A DNA stretch of 64,000 nt from Oricola cellulosilytica. GTDB lineage: Bacteria; Pseudomonadota; Alphaproteobacteria; Rhizobiales; Rhizobiaceae. The notes beneath the pieces were generated by a model. It worked only from the letters and a program-made list of their open reading frames with translations. It was not told the origin of the DNA and searched no databases. Made by a program: the position numbers and the translations under genes. The stretch spans positions 186,001-250,000 of the forward strand of contig NZ_JAINFK010000003.1 of NCBI RefSeq assembly GCF_019966575.1, written 5' to 3'. Shown piece by piece: positions 36,217-44,825 of the stretch; position 1 is the first letter of the stretch; every line of letters begins with the position of its first letter.

Positions 36217-36276
36217 TTAGGCTCGCGCGGACACTGGAACCGAATGCGGCCACACTACCAGATGCGGCTCGCCGTC
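36217..36276 (-). pseudogene. 3' end fragment of a glyoxalase-superfamily gene (remnant)
   Basis: Read on the minus strand, this encodes PDGEPHLVVWPHSVPVSARA and then TAA, matching the end of the intact gene at 37402-37878 (DGEPHLVVWPHAVPLDVGA). Bases 36244-36276 match 37429-37461 with one difference in 33. Upstream of the fragment the frame continues only briefly, without similarity. It is a leftover gene end, in the same orientation as the intact copy, on the far side of the VOC-HxlR cassette. Confidence 0.7.
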
Positions 36277-36331
36277 TGGAGCCCAAAGCAACCAAATTGG
36301 CGGACCGCGGAACGGGCGGTTCATTGCGGTA

Positions 36332-36709
36332 TCAGCCACGCGCCGTTAGATCTTGGGCCAACATCAACGCGTTGCCGTCCGGATCATAGAATGTCGCCGT
36401 GCTGACCATACCCTCGATGGTCTCGGTTTCGCCGTCAAACCGAACCCCCGCCGCTTCCAAAGACCCCCGCGCCGTCTCGATATCGGCTACGCCGAAAACC
36501 GGAACGGTATTCCCCGGCGAGGGCTCTGACTGCTCTCCCAGTCCCAGCGTCACGCCTTCCGTTTTGGTCAGCATCTCGCTCCAGCCTGCTTCATCTATGT
36601 GATGGAGAAGCTCGAACCCGAGCTTGGAACTGTACCATTCTGCACTGGAATGACGGTCACGAACGGACATCGCGAGCGTGATGGTGTTGTTCAAAGAGAC
36701 AAGCTGCAT
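36332..36709 (-). CDS. VOC (glyoxalase/bleomycin resistance) family protein
   Basis: A 125-residue protein started at MQLVSLNNTITLAMSVRD, preceded by AAGGGAA; the 31-residue in-frame extension runs into the divergent gene and is not used. It has the paired beta-alpha-beta-beta-beta layout of VOC proteins, with RDRHSSAEWYSSKLGFELL in the first half and ATFYDPDGNALMLAQ at the end, whose Asp-Pro-Asp-Gly-Asn loop is typical. The metal ligands and substrate are not certain; many such proteins are dioxygenases, isomerases or binding proteins. The divergent HxlR gene is its likely regulator. Confidence 0.82.
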   Translation of the reverse strand: MQLVSLNNTITLAMSVRDRHSSAEWYSSKLGFELLHHIDEAGWSEMLTKTEGVTLGLGEQSEPSPGNTVPVFGVADIETARGSLEAAGVRFDGETETIEGMVSTATFYDPDGNALMLAQDLTARG

Positions 36710-36749
36710 GAAACTTCCCTTCGATCCAAAAAAGCAGTAACTATACTTT

Positions 36750-37286
36750 ATGGACATAACGATCCTTGTCAAGCTCACTTCCCGCGCGTGGAGCTTGAAC
36801 ATCTTGGCCCTGTTGCATTCCGGTGTTCCAGGTCGGCAGGCCCCTCTGATGGCGGCAACGAGCGCAAGCAGAACGTCATTCGCGTCAAGTCTCGGACACC
36901 TCGTACAACTCAGGCTCTTGGAGAGGAATCCGGGTCATGGCCATCCGCTGCGTCCGGAATTCCGATTAACTCGAGAGGGTGTCAAAATCGCCGAAACCGC
37001 CAGCAGGATCGTAAGGGCTGTCCCTGATGATACGGAGTTTGCCTTGCTTCGACGAAGTTGGACGGTTCCGATTCTGGCGCTGACGGACACGCCTCGGCGC
37101 TTTTCAGTCATCAAATCACATTTGGCCACGATAACGGATCGGGCCCTGTCCACATCGTTGCATCAATTGGAAGCGCGAGATTGGCTTCAGCGTGAAATCG
37201 ACACGTCAAAACGAGTGCCGTACCCGACCTATCTCGCAGTGAATAAGGGCATTCAAATCAATCGGGCGATTAATCAAACCTCATAG
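36750..37286 (+). CDS. HxlR-family transcriptional regulator, tandem winged helices
   Basis: A 178-residue protein with two successive HxlR-type winged-helix domains: about residues 8-85 (RAWSLNILALLHSG ... ERNPGHG) and about 98-170 (RRSWTVPILALTDTPRRFSVIKSHL ... LQREIDTSKRVPY). The usual N-terminal redox Cys of many HxlR proteins is absent. It is divergent from the VOC gene across only 40 bases, containing AGTAACTATACTT, a possible operator. A TATACT sequence ends two bases before the ATG, so the true start could be leaderless or slightly further in. Codon use is more AT-rich than neighbours. Confidence 0.78.
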   Translation: MDITILVKLTSRAWSLNILALLHSGVPGRQAPLMAATSASRTSFASSLGHLVQLRLLERNPGHGHPLRPEFRLTREGVKIAETASRIVRAVPDDTEFALLRRSWTVPILALTDTPRRFSVIKSHLATITDRALSTSLHQLEARDWLQREIDTSKRVPYPTYLAVNKGIQINRAINQTS

Positions 37287-37401
37287 ATAAATACGTCAGC
37301 CTTGTCCGCCAAGCGAGCAATGACGCTGAGCGCCTGAATTCTCACCCGCCGGCTATGTCAAACCATCCGGGCCACGATCATCGCGGCGCGGATGGTCACC
37401 G

Positions 37402-37878
37402 TCACGCCCCCACATCAAGCGGCACCGCATGCGGCCACACCACCAGATGCGGCTCGCCGTCGCTCGTCCGGCTGGGCGAGACACCGCGGTTGTCGACCGT
37501 AGCGGTTACCCGGTGGCGAAACGCGGAAAAGCTGTCGAACGTCACCACGTCCACGGCTTCGTCCAGTTGCAGCGTGACATGCGAATATCCGCCACCGCTC
37601 ACTTCGCGAACGGCGAGTACGCGCGCGGTAAACGGCTGCTTCAGATAATTGCCCGAGACGGCGTCGCCAACCTGGATCGTGAACGGCGGTTCGTTGGAAA
37701 GCCGGGCAACGGCTGTGTTCCAGTCGCGATATCCGAGTTCGGCCGCCACGCGCTCCAGCGCCTGTCCGTGGTTGATATTGACGCCGTTCGCCGCGAGATC
37801 GCGGCGCAAGGCGCGGGCGCGTTCCTTTGCCTGGTCGCGCGTGACCGGCAAGCCGTTGTCGGATAAATGTTCGGGCAT
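37402..37878 (-). CDS. Glyoxalase-superfamily-like protein (Glyoxalase_8 type)
   Basis: A 158-residue cytoplasmic protein. Residues about 10-60 (RDQAKERARALRRDLAANG ... HGQALERVAAELGYRDWNTAVA) match the short domain found in proteins called glyoxalase superfamily; residues about 65-150 form a separate beta domain starting FTIQVGDAVSGNYLKQPF. A toxin-like or repressor-like role has not been shown for this family. A damaged copy of its last 20 codons lies at 36217-36276. A MPEHLSD start with a GGAGAGA site upstream fits. Confidence 0.7.
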   Translation of the reverse strand: MPEHLSDNGLPVTRDQAKERARALRRDLAANGVNINHGQALERVAAELGYRDWNTAVARLSNEPPFTIQVGDAVSGNYLKQPFTARVLAVREVSGGGYSHVTLQLDEAVDVVTFDSFSAFRHRVTATVDNRGVSPSRTSDGEPHLVVWPHAVPLDVGA

Positions 37879-38196
37879 GATGCAGTCTCTCCGTCGAATG
37901 CGCGGCTGCTGCTACGGGTGCTCACCTTGCCGCATCGCCGCGAATAAACGGTTCTGCACAAGAAACGGACGCTGCCGTGAGGACTTCACCGTCGGGAAAT
38001 TCCGGTGAGCGGCGGGCGCCTCATGCCTGTTGCGCCTAGTACTGCAAGTATGCCGTCCCGGTCAACGCGGTTTGGTTTTGCATTGATCGACCGCAATGAT
38101 CACGACCTCTCCTTGGCGCAAAAGGGAAAGTGGCGCACTTCGTGGGTCGCTACCTTGGCCTGCAGACGCTAAGACGAACCGGACCGGTATCGACGC
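37879..38196. other. Intergenic region upstream of the formate dehydrogenase operon
   Basis: About 318 bases between the divergent glyoxalase-like gene and the formate dehydrogenase beta gene. It must carry both promoters. No riboswitch, clear operator or additional gene was recognised. Confidence 0.6.
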
Positions 38197-39885
38197 ATGA
38201 ACGAGATGACGCCAGTGATCGCGGAAAAACGACGCAAATCCAGCCACCCCAAGGGCCGTCAGCTCGACGAGGCCGCGCTTCTCGACGTGCAGAACGCGCT
38301 TGGCGACGCGCCGCGCACGCGCGACCTGCTGATCGAGCATCTTCACCGCATACAGGACCGCAATGGCTGCCTGCCGGTCGCGCATCTGCGGGCTCTCGCC
38401 GAGGAAATGCGGATGAGCCAGGCGGAAATCTACGAGGTCGCCTCGTTCTACGACCATTTCGACGTGGTGAAGGAAGGCGAAAAACACCCTGCCCCGCTGA
38501 CCATCCGGGTCTGCGATTCCATCTCCTGCATGATGGCCGGCGCGGAGGCGCTGATCGCGCGGCTCGAGGAAGACGCCAATCCGGATCACATCCGGGTCGT
38601 CCGCGGACCCTGCATGGGCCGCTGCGCCACGGCGCCCGCCGCCCGCGTCGGCGACCGCGAGGTCGACCATGCGCGTTGCGACCGCCTGTTGGAAATGGCT
38701 GATGACGGGGAGTTCGACGTCGCCGTGCCCGACTACATTCCCCTGCACGCCTATCAGGAATATGGCGGCTATCAGGTCTGGGACCGGGTGCGCGGCGGCG
38801 ATCTCGACGCCGACACGCTGATCCGCACACTTTCGGACGCCGGCCTGAAGGGCCTCGGCGGCGCGGGCTTTCCGGCCGGCAGGAAGTGGGGCTTCGTCCG
38901 CTCCTATCCCGGCCCGCGCCTGATGACGGTCAATGGCGACGAGGGCGAGCCCGGCACCTTCAAGGACCGCCACTATCTGGAGACCGACCCGCACCGGATG
39001 CTGGAGGGGACGATCATTGCCGCCCATGCGGTCGAGGCGGAACGCGTCTATCTCTACATGCGCGACGAATACCCCGCCGTGCTGGAGATCCTGCGTACCG
39101 AGATCGCCGCGCTCGAGGAGGCGGGAATCGTCGAGCCGGGCTTCATCGAACTCAGGCGCGGCGCCGGCGCCTACATCTGCGGCGAGGAATCGGCAATGAT
39201 CGAGTCGATCGAGGGCAAGCGCGGCCTCCCCCGCCACCGCCCGCCCTACATCGCCGAAGTCGGCCTGTTCGGCCGTCCGACGCTCAACCACAATGTCGAG
39301 ACGCTGTGGTGGATTCGCGACATCGTCGAGAACGGGCCGGAATGGTTCGCCGGCCAGGGCAAGCCCGGCCATCCGGGCCTGCGCTCATGGTCGGTGTCAG
39401 GGCGCGTCAAGGACCCCGGCGTCAAGCTTGCGCCCGCCGGTGTCACCGTCCGCGAACTGATCGAAGATTATTGCGGCGGCATGAAGGACGGACACGTCTT
39501 TAAGGCCTACCTGCCGGGCGGGGCGTCCGGCGGCATCCTGCCGGCGTCGATGGACGACATCCCGCTCGATTTCGGCGACGATTTGTTCCGCCACGGGGCC
39601 TTTGTCGGCTCGCACGCCGTCATTATCCTCTCCGAAAAGGACAATACCCGCGACGCGACGCTCAACCTGATGAAGTTCTTCGCCCACGAAAGCTGCGGTC
39701 AGTGCACCCCTTGCCGCTCGGGCACGGAAAAGATGGTCAGGCTTCTGTCTCGATCCGGCCCCCTGGACGAGGAAGCGATCCGCGATCTTGAACAGGTCAT
39801 GCGCGACGCCTCGATCTGCGGCCTCGGCCAGGCCGCGCCCAACCCGGTCAACCACCTGCTGACGCATTTCCGGGAGGATCTCTGA
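38197..39885 (+). CDS. fdh1B: NAD-dependent formate dehydrogenase beta subunit (NuoE-NuoF fusion)
   Basis: A 562-residue diaphorase subunit that passes electrons from the alpha subunit to NAD. Residues 30-185 are NuoE-like with the [2Fe-2S] ligands Cys106, Cys111, Cys139 and Cys143. Residues about 200-560 are NuoF-like: GLGGAGFPAGRKWG for FMN/NADH, and the [4Fe-4S] ligands Cys500, Cys503, Cys506 and Cys541. A fused NuoEF subunit of about 570 residues is the pattern of the two-subunit Fdh1 enzyme of Methylobacterium, rather than the FdsGBA type. The next gene (LysE) overlaps its stop by one base. Confidence 0.92.
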   Translation: MNEMTPVIAEKRRKSSHPKGRQLDEAALLDVQNALGDAPRTRDLLIEHLHRIQDRNGCLPVAHLRALAEEMRMSQAEIYEVASFYDHFDVVKEGEKHPAPLTIRVCDSISCMMAGAEALIARLEEDANPDHIRVVRGPCMGRCATAPAARVGDREVDHARCDRLLEMADDGEFDVAVPDYIPLHAYQEYGGYQVWDRVRGGDLDADTLIRTLSDAGLKGLGGAGFPAGRKWGFVRSYPGPRLMTVNGDEGEPGTFKDRHYLETDPHRMLEGTIIAAHAVEAERVYLYMRDEYPAVLEILRTEIAALEEAGIVEPGFIELRRGAGAYICGEESAMIESIEGKRGLPRHRPPYIAEVGLFGRPTLNHNVETLWWIRDIVENGPEWFAGQGKPGHPGLRSWSVSGRVKDPGVKLAPAGVTVRELIEDYCGGMKDGHVFKAYLPGGASGGILPASMDDIPLDFGDDLFRHGAFVGSHAVIILSEKDNTRDATLNLMKFFAHESCGQCTPCRSGTEKMVRLLSRSGPLDEEAIRDLEQVMRDASICGLGQAAPNPVNHLLTHFREDL

Positions 39886-40520
39886 TGTTCGAGGCCTATT
39901 TTCTCACTCTGCTGGGCGTGCTCGCCGCTCAGGCGTCTCCCGGCCCGAACCTGATTGCCGTTGCTTCGGTGTCCCTCGCGCAGGGCCGCAGAAGCGGGCT
40001 GTTTGTCGTCGGCGGCGTGTCCTCGGGCATGCTCGTCTGGTCACTTGCGACGGCCTATGGCCTCGCAACCGTGCTTGAATTGTTCCCGTATTCGTTGACC
40101 GCCATGCGCATCGTCGGCGGAAGCTATCTCCTGTGGCTCGCCTTCAAGGGCATCCGTGCCGCTTTGCGCAATGAACCTGGCTCGATAAGAGCCGCGCGAG
40201 AACCGCTCACCGACCGACAAGCATTCCATCGGGGATTTCTCGTGTTGCTCACCAACCCCAAAGCCGTGATGATGTGGGCGGCCGTCGCCACTTTCCTGTT
40301 CGGCGCTGGTCTGGAACCCGGGCAGGTTTTCTTATTTGGTCCGGTCGGCGCTGTTTCTGGACTGGCGGTCTATGGAACCTACGCCGTCCTGTTTTCGACC
40401 GGCCTTGCGACACGCACCTATGGCCGCTTCGCACGCTGGATCGAACTCGCATTCGGCGCGGCCTTCGGTGCGCTCGGCGGCAAATTGCTTTATGACGGCG
40501 TGAGGGAGTTGCGCCCGTGA
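39885..40520 (+). CDS. LysE/RhtB family amino-acid exporter
   Basis: A 211-residue membrane protein with about six helices. The family start LTLLGVLAAQASPGPNLIAVASVSLAQGRRSG and the LLTNPKAVMMWAAVATF block identify LysE/RhtB exporters of amino acids or related small molecules. It is set between the two formate dehydrogenase genes, overlapping the beta gene by one base and the alpha gene by four, so it is translationally coupled to both. The linkage may be accidental; exporting a compound linked to formate metabolism is only a guess. Confidence 0.87.
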   Translation: MFEAYFLTLLGVLAAQASPGPNLIAVASVSLAQGRRSGLFVVGGVSSGMLVWSLATAYGLATVLELFPYSLTAMRIVGGSYLLWLAFKGIRAALRNEPGSIRAAREPLTDRQAFHRGFLVLLTNPKAVMMWAAVATFLFGAGLEPGQVFLFGPVGAVSGLAVYGTYAVLFSTGLATRTYGRFARWIELAFGAAFGALGGKLLYDGVRELRP

Positions 40521-43387
40521 ACGACAAGATCAAGGGAAACGCGCCAAGCCCGGCGCCAGCCGGTGGACCGGTGGCGGATAAACACGAGCAGGCTGCCGTG
40601 CCCGGGCCGATCGAATTCACTCTCGACGGCAAATCCGTCACCGCCGGACCGGACGAATCGATCTGGCAGGTGGCCAAGCGCCAGGGCACGCGCATTCCCC
40701 ATCTTTGCCATCTCGACCAGCCCGGCTACAGACCCGACGGCAATTGCCGCGCCTGCATGGTCGAGATCGACGGCGAGAAGAACCTTGCCGCCTCCTGCAT
40801 CCGCATGCCAACGGAAGGCATGAAGGTCTCGACGCAGACTGAACGCGCCGACAAGGCGCGCCGCATGGTCTTCGAACTCCTCGCCTCCGACATGCCGGCC
40901 CGCGACGCCTCGCCGGACTACAAGTCGTCCTTCTGGACCTGGGCGTCCAGCATGGGGATCGGCGGCGCACAGCGCTTCCCATCCAAATTCGACGGCGGCC
41001 AGCAAGCCGAGAACGATCTCACCAACCCCGCCATCGCCGTCAATCTCGACGCCTGCATCGCCTGCGGCCTGTGCGTTCGCGCCTGCCGCGAGGTGCAGGT
41101 CAACGACGTCATCGGCATGGCCGCGCGGGCTTCCGGCACCGTCCCGGTCTTCGACATTCACGATCCTATGGGCCTGTCGACCTGCGTCACTTGTGGCGAA
41201 TGCGTGCAGGCCTGCCCCACCGGCGCGCTCTACGAGAAGACGCTAATGGATGAAGCCGGGAGGACGAGGGCGGTCAAGGACTTTGACTGCGAGGTCGCCT
41301 CCGTCTGCCCGTTCTGCGGCGTCGGCTGCCAGATCACCGTGCGCGTCAAGGACGACCGGATCGTCCAAGTCGACGGCCGCAACGGCCCGGCCAACGAGAA
41401 CCGCCTCTGCGTCAAGGGACGGTTCGGATTCGATTACGCAATGAGTAAGGAACGCCTTACCAAACCCCTGATCCGCCGCGACGACGCACCGAAGGCCGCC
41501 GACATCGACATGCGCTTCATGGAGGTCTCCGACGTCTTCCGCGAGGCAAGCTGGGAGGAAGCCCTCGACAGGGCCGCCTCCGGCCTCGCATCCATCCGCG
41601 ACGAACATGGCGGCGGCGCGCTCGCCGGCTTCGGCTCGGCAAAGGGGTCCAACGAGGAAGCCTATTTGTTCCAGAAGCTGGTGCGCCAGGGCTTCGGCAC
41701 CAACAATGTCGACCACTGCACGCGTCTTTGTCATGCATCCAGCGTTGCGGCGCTTCTGGAAGGCGTCGGTTCCGGTGCGGTTTCCGCACCCTTCACCGAC
41801 GCGATGAAATCCGACTGTATTCTTGTCATCGGCGCTCGCCCCGGCCAGAACCACCCGGTCGCCGCGACCTATTTCAAGCAGGCTGCCAAGCAGGGCAAGA
41901 AGCTGATCGTCATCGATCCGCGCCGCCAGGAGCTGATGCGCCACGCCTCCCACCCGGTTCAGTTCACGCCGGGCTCCGACGTCGCGCTGCTCAACGCCCT
42001 GCTGCACGTCATCGTCGAGGAAAAGCTTTATGACGAGCAGTATATCCAGGCCAACGTCTCCGGCTTCGAGGCGCTGCGCGAGAAGGTGAAGGACTTCTCG
42101 CCCGAGGCGATGAGCGAGGTCTGCGGCGTGCCCGCCGAGACGCTCCGCGATGTCGCCCGCACCTACGCCACCGCCGAGCGCTCGATCATATTCTGGGGCA
42201 TGGGCATCTCGCAGCATACCCACGGCACCGACAATTCGCGCTGCCTGATCGCGCTGGCGCTGACCACCGGCCATGTCGGCCGCCCCGGCACCGGCCTGCA
42301 CCCCCTGCGCGGCCAGAACAACGTGCAGGGCGCGTCCGACGCCGGGCTGATCCCGATGTTCTTCCCCGATTACCGCTCGGTCGAGGCCGCCGACATCCGC
42401 GCCGAGATGCAGGATGTCTGGGGCCGCACGCTCGATCCGAAACGCGGCCTCACCGTGGTCGAGATCGTCGACGCCATCCATGAGGGCGCGATCCGAGGCA
42501 TGTACATCATGGGCGAGAACCCGGCCATGTCCGACCCGGACCAGCTCCACGCCCGCGCCGCGCTGGCGAAGCTCGATCATCTCGTCGTCCAAGACATCTT
42601 CCTCACCGAGACCTGCTGGCACGCGGACGTGATCTTCCCCGCTTCCGCCCACGCCGAGAAGCTCGGCACCTACACCAACACCAACCGCCAGGTTCAGATC
42701 GGCCGTCCCGCCCTGCCCCTTCCAGGCGACGCACGGCAGGACTGGGAACTGATCGTCGAACTCGCAAACCGCATCGGCTGCGGCTGGTCCTATCGCGGCG
42801 TCGGCGACATCTATGCCGAGATGGCCTCGGTCATGCGTTCGCTCGACCACCTCACCTGGGAGCGCCTCAACGAGGAGGATTGCATCACCTATCCGGTGTC
42901 GGAGCCCGGCGGCTTCGGCAACGAGGTGATCTTCACCGAGGGCTTCCCGACCAAGGACAAGCGCGGTCATCTCGTGCCCGCCGATCTGCTGCCCCCAGAT
43001 GAGGTTCCCGACGAGGAGTTCCCGCTGGTGCTGACCACCGGCCGCCTGCTCGAGCACTGGCACACCGGCGCGATGACGCGCCGCTCGGACGTGCTCAACG
43101 CCATCGAGCCGGAAGGCATCGCCGCGATGAACCCGGCCGAGATCGCCCGCCGGCGCCTGACGGTCGGCGACATGATCGAGGTCGGAACCCGGCGCGGGAC
43201 GATCACGGCGCTGCTGCGCGCCGACCGCGACGTCGCCGACGGCATGGTCTTCATCCCGTTCTGCTTCAACGAGGCCCCGGCCAACGTGCTGACCAACCCG
43301 CAGCTCGACCCGTTCGGCAAGATCCCGGAGTTCAAGTACTGCGCCGCGCGCGTGGCGAAATTGGAGAGGCGGGAAGCGGCGGAATAG
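40517..43387 (+). CDS. fdh1A: NAD-dependent formate dehydrogenase alpha subunit (Mo/W-bis-MGD)
   Basis: A 956-residue oxidoreductase that converts formate to CO2 and sends electrons through a chain of clusters. N-terminal plant-type [2Fe-2S] domain (Cys64, Cys77, Cys80, Cys94), two ferredoxin-type [4Fe-4S] sites (Cys180-CysX pattern in CIACGLCVRAC, and CVTCGECVQAC), then the catalytic domain: CPFCGVGC plus C298, and VDHCTRLCHASSV, where Cys405 with His406 is the formate-site ligand, encoded by TGT and not by a UGA selenocysteine codon. The C-terminal molybdopterin dinucleotide domain has a TTGRLLEHWHTGAMTRRS motif. Molybdenum or tungsten cannot be told apart by sequence. Confidence 0.94.
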   Translation: MNDKIKGNAPSPAPAGGPVADKHEQAAVPGPIEFTLDGKSVTAGPDESIWQVAKRQGTRIPHLCHLDQPGYRPDGNCRACMVEIDGEKNLAASCIRMPTEGMKVSTQTERADKARRMVFELLASDMPARDASPDYKSSFWTWASSMGIGGAQRFPSKFDGGQQAENDLTNPAIAVNLDACIACGLCVRACREVQVNDVIGMAARASGTVPVFDIHDPMGLSTCVTCGECVQACPTGALYEKTLMDEAGRTRAVKDFDCEVASVCPFCGVGCQITVRVKDDRIVQVDGRNGPANENRLCVKGRFGFDYAMSKERLTKPLIRRDDAPKAADIDMRFMEVSDVFREASWEEALDRAASGLASIRDEHGGGALAGFGSAKGSNEEAYLFQKLVRQGFGTNNVDHCTRLCHASSVAALLEGVGSGAVSAPFTDAMKSDCILVIGARPGQNHPVAATYFKQAAKQGKKLIVIDPRRQELMRHASHPVQFTPGSDVALLNALLHVIVEEKLYDEQYIQANVSGFEALREKVKDFSPEAMSEVCGVPAETLRDVARTYATAERSIIFWGMGISQHTHGTDNSRCLIALALTTGHVGRPGTGLHPLRGQNNVQGASDAGLIPMFFPDYRSVEAADIRAEMQDVWGRTLDPKRGLTVVEIVDAIHEGAIRGMYIMGENPAMSDPDQLHARAALAKLDHLVVQDIFLTETCWHADVIFPASAHAEKLGTYTNTNRQVQIGRPALPLPGDARQDWELIVELANRIGCGWSYRGVGDIYAEMASVMRSLDHLTWERLNEEDCITYPVSEPGGFGNEVIFTEGFPTKDKRGHLVPADLLPPDEVPDEEFPLVLTTGRLLEHWHTGAMTRRSDVLNAIEPEGIAAMNPAEIARRRLTVGDMIEVGTRRGTITALLRADRDVADGMVFIPFCFNEAPANVLTNPQLDPFGKIPEFKYCAARVAKLERREAAE

Positions 43388-43398
43388 CAGCAGGGTTT

Positions 43399-43426
43399 CC
43401 CTTCTGATTAGCCCGAAGGGATTAGG
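43399..43426 (+). terminator. Possible terminator after the formate dehydrogenase operon
   Basis: A six-base stem CCCTTC/GAAGGG with a ten-base loop, 12 bases after the stop, followed by ATTAGGTTTT. The T run is short and interrupted, so this is tentative. Confidence 0.35.
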
Positions 43427-43769
43427 TTTTCAGACCGATCGCCGGGGCGTCCCGCTGTTATTCGAACACTCATCCGTCGTTCCCGAAAATTTCGGCGGCC
43501 GAAGCTGCTGGACGCTGTCGGCGCGCTGCTGATATTTTGCGATTTCGACGACGCTGCGTCTTTTCTGCAGCATGACTTGGATGAGAAATAGCCCGATTGG
43601 GTCAATTGAAGCTGCCGTCCCCCGGGTGTCAATTTGTAGCCGACGCTTGCCCCGGCAAGCGCCCCATATTTCTTTTGATGCGAGCAATCCGGAATCCGGT
43701 CCACGCCAATTTTGAAAGGCCGCTCATCCGGTCGATGGCGTCACCCGGCAAACAGGAGGAGGCCGTCCG
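43427..43769. other. Intergenic region before the ABC exporter genes
   Basis: About 340 bases with no supported gene. It includes the palindrome GCTTGCC-CC-GGCAAGC type at about 43646-43661 and an AT-rich patch near 43500. The minus-strand frames here have no ribosome site and no recognisable family. The end carries AGGAGG before the ABC gene at 43770. Confidence 0.55.
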
Positions 43770-44825
43770 ATGCTCCAGAAAAGCCAGGCAGGTGCGCAGG
43801 CAGGTGCGGCGGATCGTGCCGACCATGCGCAGGCCACTTCCCACGTCCTCCGCGTCGAGGGCCTCGGCAAGGTCTTTGACGGCAGGTCCGCGGTGAAGGA
43901 TCTCTCCTTTTCCCTTCAGGCGGGCCGGATTCTAGGCCTCCTCGGCCCGAACGGCGCCGGCAAGACCACGACGATCCGCATGCTGACGACAGTGTTGGAA
44001 CCCACATCCGGTGCATTCTGGATCGACGGACTGGCGTCAAGCCGGCCCGATGCGATCCGTCGGCGGATGGGCGTGCTGCCCGAATCGCTCGGATTTCCGA
44101 AGAAGATCACCGGGCTGGAACTGATGGTTTATTACGGCCAGCTATATGGCTTCGACCAGCGGAAGGCTCGCCAGAACGGTCTGGCGCTTCTCGAGGCGGT
44201 GAAGCTCCGTCCCCGCGCCCATTCGCTCATCGGCAGCTACAGCCGCGGCATGCGCCAGCGGCTGGGGATCGCCCGGGCTCTCATTCACGATCCGGTCGTC
44301 ATTTTTCTCGATGAACCGACGCTTGGCCTCGATCCGCGCGGCCAGAAGGAACTGCTCGCGCTGATCCGGTCGATCGCGCGCGAGCGGATGATCGGCGTCG
44401 TCTTCTGCAGCCACGATCTTCCGGAGGTCTCGACCCTCTGCGACGACGTTGTGATCCTGCGTGAGGGCACGGTCGTTGCGGCGGGTACGGTAGGCGAGAT
44501 CGTCCGGAAGTCGCGCGGGAACGTCGTGCGAATCAGGGTTCCGGCCCAGGCGGCGCAAGAGGCCGCGCAGCTGTTCCACGGCATTTCCGGTGTGATGTTG
44601 GTTTCGCCCGCGGAGGAGTCCGGCTGGATCGAGGCCCGTCCTGCCGATGCGCCGGGCGACGGTGAGCAGGATCGGCTTCTCGGTAACCGGATGCTCGACG
44701 TCCTCATACGGGCGCAAATTCCCGTCCTCGGTCTCCAGGCCGAAGGTGGCAGCCTCCAGGACGTCTTCTTCGAACTCACTGACGAGGAGCACGCCGATGG
44801 CTACGCTTCAGTCTCCGTCCACTGA
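43770..44825 (+). CDS. ABC transporter ATP-binding protein (ABC-2 / NosF-like)
   Basis: A 351-residue ATPase. Walker A is GPNGAGKTTT, the Q-loop lies in GVLPESLGFPKKITG, the signature is SYSRGMRQRLGIARAL (an SRGM variant of LSGGQ), and Walker B is VVIFLDEPTLGLDPRG; the switch His is in VVFCSHDLPE. The 85-residue tail after the nucleotide domain is the helical and DUF4162-like extension seen in ABC-2 exporter ATPases. It overlaps the permease gene by 29 bases. The cargo is not known; the AGGAGG ribosome site is a few bases before ATG. Confidence 0.9.
   Translation: MLQKSQAGAQAGAADRADHAQATSHVLRVEGLGKVFDGRSAVKDLSFSLQAGRILGLLGPNGAGKTTTIRMLTTVLEPTSGAFWIDGLASSRPDAIRRRMGVLPESLGFPKKITGLELMVYYGQLYGFDQRKARQNGLALLEAVKLRPRAHSLIGSYSRGMRQRLGIARALIHDPVVIFLDEPTLGLDPRGQKELLALIRSIARERMIGVVFCSHDLPEVSTLCDDVVILREGTVVAAGTVGEIVRKSRGNVVRIRVPAQAAQEAAQLFHGISGVMLVSPAEESGWIEARPADAPGDGEQDRLLGNRMLDVLIRAQIPVLGLQAEGGSLQDVFFELTDEEHADGYASVSVH

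Noticed and set aside
40893-43063. Long minus-strand frames over the formate dehydrogenase alpha gene, one of 606 codons from 41243
   Set aside because: They are mirror frames in high-GC coding sequence; the plus-strand protein carries all cofactor motifs.
43408-43704. Minus-strand frames of 98 and 85 codons downstream of the formate dehydrogenase operon
   Set aside because: No ribosome site, no family match and composition like non-coding sequence.
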